In this document: piece by piece, positions 59,111 to 64,000 of the stretch | Layout: each line of letters opens with the position of its first letter | How positions within the stretch are numbered: position 1 is the first letter of the stretch | Source: Microbacteriaceae bacterium | GTDB taxonomy: Bacteria > Actinomycetota > Actinomycetes > Actinomycetales > Microbacteriaceae | Direction of reading: 5' to 3' | Assembly: GCA_014378715.1 (NCBI GenBank) | Contig: JACMNE010000056.1 | Coordinates: forward strand, 18,683-82,682 | DNA length: 64,000 nt | The notes under the pieces: model-generated | The model's database searches: none | What the model saw: only the letters and a program-made list of their open reading frames with translations | Told to the model about the DNA's origin: nothing | Made by a program: the position numbers and the translations under genes

Positions 59111-59518
59111 TCAGTTGTTCTGGAACCCCACCAGGAGTCCGCCGGTGATGCGCGCGGCCAGGTTGTAGAGCACCGCGACGATCGCGCCGAGCGCCGTCCC
59201 GATGACCACGTTGAGCAGTGCGACGACGAGCGCGAACGTCGCGACCGTCGCGAGGGAGAACTCATTCGTGATGGTGAACGACGGATCGTTCAGCACGTCG
59301 CGCAGCAGGTCATCGATCTTTGCGAAGACCTGGCTCGAGTTGAGCACCACCCAGACCAGCACGGAGAACACCACCTGCACGATGCCGAGACAGATCGACA
59401 GCAGGGCGGCGAGCTTGAGCACCGACCAGAAGTCGACGTAGACCAGCTTGAGCCGCACCTGCTTGGTCGAGGTCTTGCGGGGGGCCTTGCGCTGGAGCTT
59501 TTCGGCGACGCTACTCAT
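59111..59518 (-). CDS. DUF3566 domain transmembrane protein
   Basis: A 135-residue protein with a basic N-terminal tail ([20 protein letters not shown]) and two or more membrane helices (about 34-60 and 92-118), the DUF3566 arrangement. Homologues (M. tuberculosis Rv0007) directly follow gyrA; function unknown, though a role near the division apparatus has been proposed. ATG at 59518 overlaps the end of gyrA by 8 nt (ATGAGTAG), so the two are translationally coupled. Confidence 0.92.
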   Translation of the reverse strand: MSSVAEKLQRKAPRKTSTKQVRLKLVYVDFWSVLKLAALLSICLGIVQVVFSVLVWVVLNSSQVFAKIDDLLRDVLNDPSFTITNEFSLATVATFALVVALLNVVIGTALGAIVAVLYNLAARITGGLLVGFQNN

Positions 59519-62159
59519 TGTCTGGTTCGTCCTTCCCAGCCGCACTGTCGTCGGCTGAAACTACGTCGTCGGCCCCGTTCGGGGTTTCGGCATCCTGCGG
59601 GGTATCGTTCTCGGCGTCCGGCTGCTCGGCGCCCTGCTGTTCAGTCTCCTGCACCACCAGGTTGCGTTCGCTGTTCTTGGCGACTTCGATGATCCTGTCG
59701 TCGTCCGCGAACCGGGCGAAGACCACTCCCATGGTGTCCCTGCCCTTGGCCGGAACCTCGGCGACAGACGAGCGTACCACCTTGCCACTTTCGAGAACCA
59801 CGAGAACCTCGTCGTCCTCGCCAACGATGAGCGCCCCGGCGAGGTCCCCCCGGTTCTCGGCGAGCTTGGCCACCTTGATGCCGAGGCCGCCGCGGTTCTG
59901 CACGCGGTACTGGTCCACGCTGGTGCGCTTCGCGTACCCGCCCTCGGTGACGACGAAGACATAGCCCTCGTCGCTCACCACGGAGGCGTCGAGGAGGGTG
60001 TCCTCGCCGCGGAAGTGCATGCCGATGACCCCTGAGGTCGAGCGGCCCATCGGGCGCAGCGCCTCGTTCGAGGCGGTGAACCGGATCGACATGCCCTTGC
60101 GAGAGACCAGAAGCAGGTCGGAGTCAACATCCACGAGCATCGCCGAGACGAGCTCGTCGTCCTCCCGCAGGTTGATCGCGATGATCCCGCCCGTTCGGTT
60201 CGTGTCGTACTCGGTGAGACCGGTCTTCTTGATCAACCCGCGGCGCGTCGCGAGCACCAGGTACTCAGCCACTCCGTAGTCGCGGATGTCGAGGATCTGG
60301 GCGATCTCCTCGTCGGGCTGGAGGGCGAGAAGGTTCGCCACGTGCTGGCCCTTGGCATCCCGGCCGGCCTCCTGCACCTCGTAGGCCTTCGCGCGGTACA
60401 CGCGGCCTTTGTTGGTGAAGAACAGCAGCCAGTGGTGGGTGGTGGTGACGAAGAAGTGCTCGACGACGTCATCCGCTCTCAACTGAGCGCCCTTGACGCC
60501 CTTGCCCCCGCGGTGCTGGCTGCGGTAGTTGTCACTGCGGGTGCGCTTGATGTAGCCGCCACGCGTGACGGTGATGACCATCTCCTCCTCGGGGATGAGG
60601 TCCTCGACGTCCATGTCGCCGTCGAAGCCGAACATGATCTCGGTGCGACGGTCGTCGCCGTACTTGGTGACGATGTCGCCGAGCTCGCTGCCGACGATGT
60701 CCCGCTGACGCTGCGGGCTCGCGAGGATCGACTGGTAGTCGGCGATGAGGCGCTCGAGCTCGGCGGCCTGGTCGAGGATCTTCTGGCGCTCGAGGGCCGC
60801 GAGGCGTCGCAGCTGCATCGTCAGGATAGCGTTCGCTTGGAGCTCGTCCACGTCGAGGAGCGTCATCAGGCCCTCGCGGGCGTCGTCCACGGTCTCGGAG
60901 CGGCGGATCAGGGCGATGACCTCGTCGAGGGCGTCGAGGGCCTTGATGTAGCCGCGGAGGATGTGGGCGTCGGCCTCGGCCTTGTTCAGCCGGTAGGTGG
61001 TGCGCCGGACGATGACCTCGATTTGGTGCGCGACCCAGGCGGTGATGAAACCGTCGATCGGGAGGGTGCGCGGGATACCGTCGACGATTGCCAGCATGTT
61101 CGCGCCGAAGTTCTCCTGCAGCGGGGTGTGCTTGTAGAGGTTGTTCAGCACGACCTTCGCCACGGCGTCGCGCTTGAGCACGATGATGAGGCGCTGGCCG
61201 GTGCGGCCGGAGGTCTCGTCGCGAATATCGGCGATGCCGGTGAGGCGGCCCTCCTTGACCAGATCGGCGATCTTGATGGCGAGGTTGTCGGGGTTGACCT
61301 GGTAGGGCAGCTGCGTGATGACCAGGCAGTTGCGGCCCTGAAGCTCCTCCACACTGACCACCGCACGCATCGTGATGGAGCCCCGACCCGTGCGGTAGGC
61401 GTCCTGGATCCCCTTGATGCCGAGGATCTGCGCCCCGGTCGGGAAGTCCGGCCCCTTGATGCGAGCGAGCAGGGCCTCGAGAAGCTCCTCACGGGTCGCC
61501 TCGGGGTTCTCCAGTGCCCAGAGCGCACCGGCAGCGACCTCGCGAAGGTTGTGCGGCGGGATGTTGGTCGCCATCCCCACGGCGATGCCCACCGAGCCGT
61601 TCACGAGCAGGTTCGGGAAGCGCGCGGGCAGCACCGTCGGCTCGAGAGTGCGCCCGTCGTAGTTGTCCTGGAAGTCGACGGTGTCCTCGTCGATATCGCG
61701 GACCATCTCCATGGCGAGTGGGGCCATCTTGGTTTCGGTGTACCGCGCGGCGGCGGCGCCGTCGTTACCCGCCGAGCCGAAGTTGCCTTGCCCGAGCGCG
61801 AGCGGGTAGCGGAGGTTCCAGGGCTGCACGAGCCGCACCAGAGCGTCGTAGATCGACGAGTCACCGTGCGGGTGGAACTGCCCCATGACCTCGCCGACAA
61901 CGCGCGCGCTCTTCGAGAACGAGCGGTCGGGCCGATACCCCCCGTCGTACATCGCGTAGATGACCCGTCGGTGCACGGGCTTGAGCCCGTCGCGCACCTC
62001 GGGGAGCGCGCGCCCGACGATGACGCTCATGGCGTAGTCGAGGTAGGACCGCTGCATCTCTAGCTGCAGGTCGACCTGTTCCACCTTGTCGTGGCTCAAG
62101 TCGATCTCGCGGCCGGCGATCTGCGGGACGCCGTCTTCTGGGGTGGTTTCGTCTGCCAT
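59511..62159 (-). CDS. gyrA: DNA gyrase subunit A
   Basis: An 882-residue type IIA topoisomerase breakage-reunion subunit. The catalytic Tyr140 is in [12 protein letters not shown]. In the quinolone region [15 protein letters not shown] the key positions Ser101 and Asp105 (E. coli Ser83/Asp87) are wild type. The C-terminal half has six blade-like repeats and the GyrA box RGGKGVKG. The last about 60 residues are an acidic tail ([14 protein letters not shown]...). With GyrB it introduces negative supercoils. ATG at 62159 ([10 protein letters not shown]) is the usual start; an ATG at 62213 is less likely. Follows gyrB by about 100 nt. Confidence 0.98.
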   Translation of the reverse strand: MADETTPEDGVPQIAGREIDLSHDKVEQVDLQLEMQRSYLDYAMSVIVGRALPEVRDGLKPVHRRVIYAMYDGGYRPDRSFSKSARVVGEVMGQFHPHGDSSIYDALVRLVQPWNLRYPLALGQGNFGSAGNDGAAAARYTETKMAPLAMEMVRDIDEDTVDFQDNYDGRTLEPTVLPARFPNLLVNGSVGIAVGMATNIPPHNLREVAAGALWALENPEATREELLEALLARIKGPDFPTGAQILGIKGIQDAYRTGRGSITMRAVVSVEELQGRNCLVITQLPYQVNPDNLAIKIADLVKEGRLTGIADIRDETSGRTGQRLIIVLKRDAVAKVVLNNLYKHTPLQENFGANMLAIVDGIPRTLPIDGFITAWVAHQIEVIVRRTTYRLNKAEADAHILRGYIKALDALDEVIALIRRSETVDDAREGLMTLLDVDELQANAILTMQLRRLAALERQKILDQAAELERLIADYQSILASPQRQRDIVGSELGDIVTKYGDDRRTEIMFGFDGDMDVEDLIPEEEMVITVTRGGYIKRTRSDNYRSQHRGGKGVKGAQLRADDVVEHFFVTTTHHWLLFFTNKGRVYRAKAYEVQEAGRDAKGQHVANLLALQPDEEIAQILDIRDYGVAEYLVLATRRGLIKKTGLTEYDTNRTGGIIAINLREDDELVSAMLVDVDSDLLLVSRKGMSIRFTASNEALRPMGRSTSGVIGMHFRGEDTLLDASVVSDEGYVFVVTEGGYAKRTSVDQYRVQNRGGLGIKVAKLAENRGDLAGALIVGEDDEVLVVLESGKVVRSSVAEVPAKGRDTMGVVFARFADDDRIIEVAKNSERNLVVQETEQQGAEQPDAENDTPQDAETPNGADDVVSADDSAAGKDEPDNE

Positions 62160-62263
62160 GTGTTCGTCTTTTTCCGTGGGGATTGAAAGCGGTTGTGGGG
62201 GCCCACTCGTCATCGAGCCGGCCGGCGTCGACTAGATGAGCGGTCGACTAGATACTGATTCCG

Positions 62264-64000
<1,737 letters not shown>

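Noticed and set aside
60342..62063. 573-codon plus-strand frame opposite gyrA, and a 425-codon frame opposite gyrB (62558-63835)
   Set aside because: Both are exact shadows of gyrase genes, with no ribosome site and no recognisable domain.

Overview
The window is very GC-rich chromosomal DNA from an actinobacterium, most probably a member of the Microbacteriaceae (Leifsonia, Cryobacterium or Salinibacterium-like; family inferred from gene content, not proven). Supporting signs are many GTG starts, chains of ATGA/GTGA stop-start overlaps, leaderless TANNNT promoters placed 5-8 nt before start codons, a coproporphyrin-dependent heme pathway, NucS mismatch repair, CrgA, and the FHA/PP2C/RodA/PBP/PASTA-kinase cluster. 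There is no sign of a prophage, plasmid, CRISPR array or insertion sequence.

The right end (about 45.4-64 kb) is the conserved origin-proximal block, seen in reverse. gyrB (5' end cut off by the window edge) and gyrA run leftward, followed by a DUF3566 membrane protein, tRNA-Ile, tRNA-Ala, a coiled-coil membrane protein, cyclophilin, rhomboid protease, crgA, a class E sortase with a small membrane protein and trpG/pabA. Then comes the oppositely transcribed growth-control operon fhaA-fhaB-pstP-rodA-pbpA-pknA-pknB, and tRNA-Leu. dnaA and oriC should lie just beyond base 64000. A small cluster of DnaA boxes sits between crgA and the rhomboid gene, and two more lie at 43.95-44.03 kb.

The middle-left part (11.5-22.7 kb) is a heme supercluster. 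hemQ-hemH-hemC-hemD-hemB-hemL run leftward, mostly joined by 4-nt overlaps; hemE-cgoX(hemY) run leftward and hemA diverges from hemE. A three-gene operon of small membrane/envelope proteins is inserted between the two parts. HemQ, a ferrochelatase with a C-terminal cysteine cluster and CgoX together imply the coproporphyrin route.

The left end (0-11.5 kb) holds a flavin oxidoreductase fragment, two DUF202 membrane proteins, an acidic low-complexity protein with a 15-bp VNTR, a PrmC-like methyltransferase, a thioesterase, an AlkA-like glycosylase, TrhO, phosphoketolase, an acetate symporter with its DUF485 partner, and a phosphofructokinase. The 22.7-45 kb section is mixed: a decayed GNAT gene, a DksA-like protein, CstA with its YbdD partner, an M13 peptidase coupled to a serine-hydrolase-like protein lacking its catalytic residues, MATE and MFS transporters, NucS, a HAD phosphatase, a three-gene type III polyketide synthase cluster resembling the Streptomyces srsABC phenolic-lipid operon, an Rv0909-type antitoxin-like protein, an old yellow enzyme, a decayed alpha/beta hydrolase, a GlcD-like oxidase and an osmoprotectant ABC transporter whose ATPase gene appears to have lost its stop codon.
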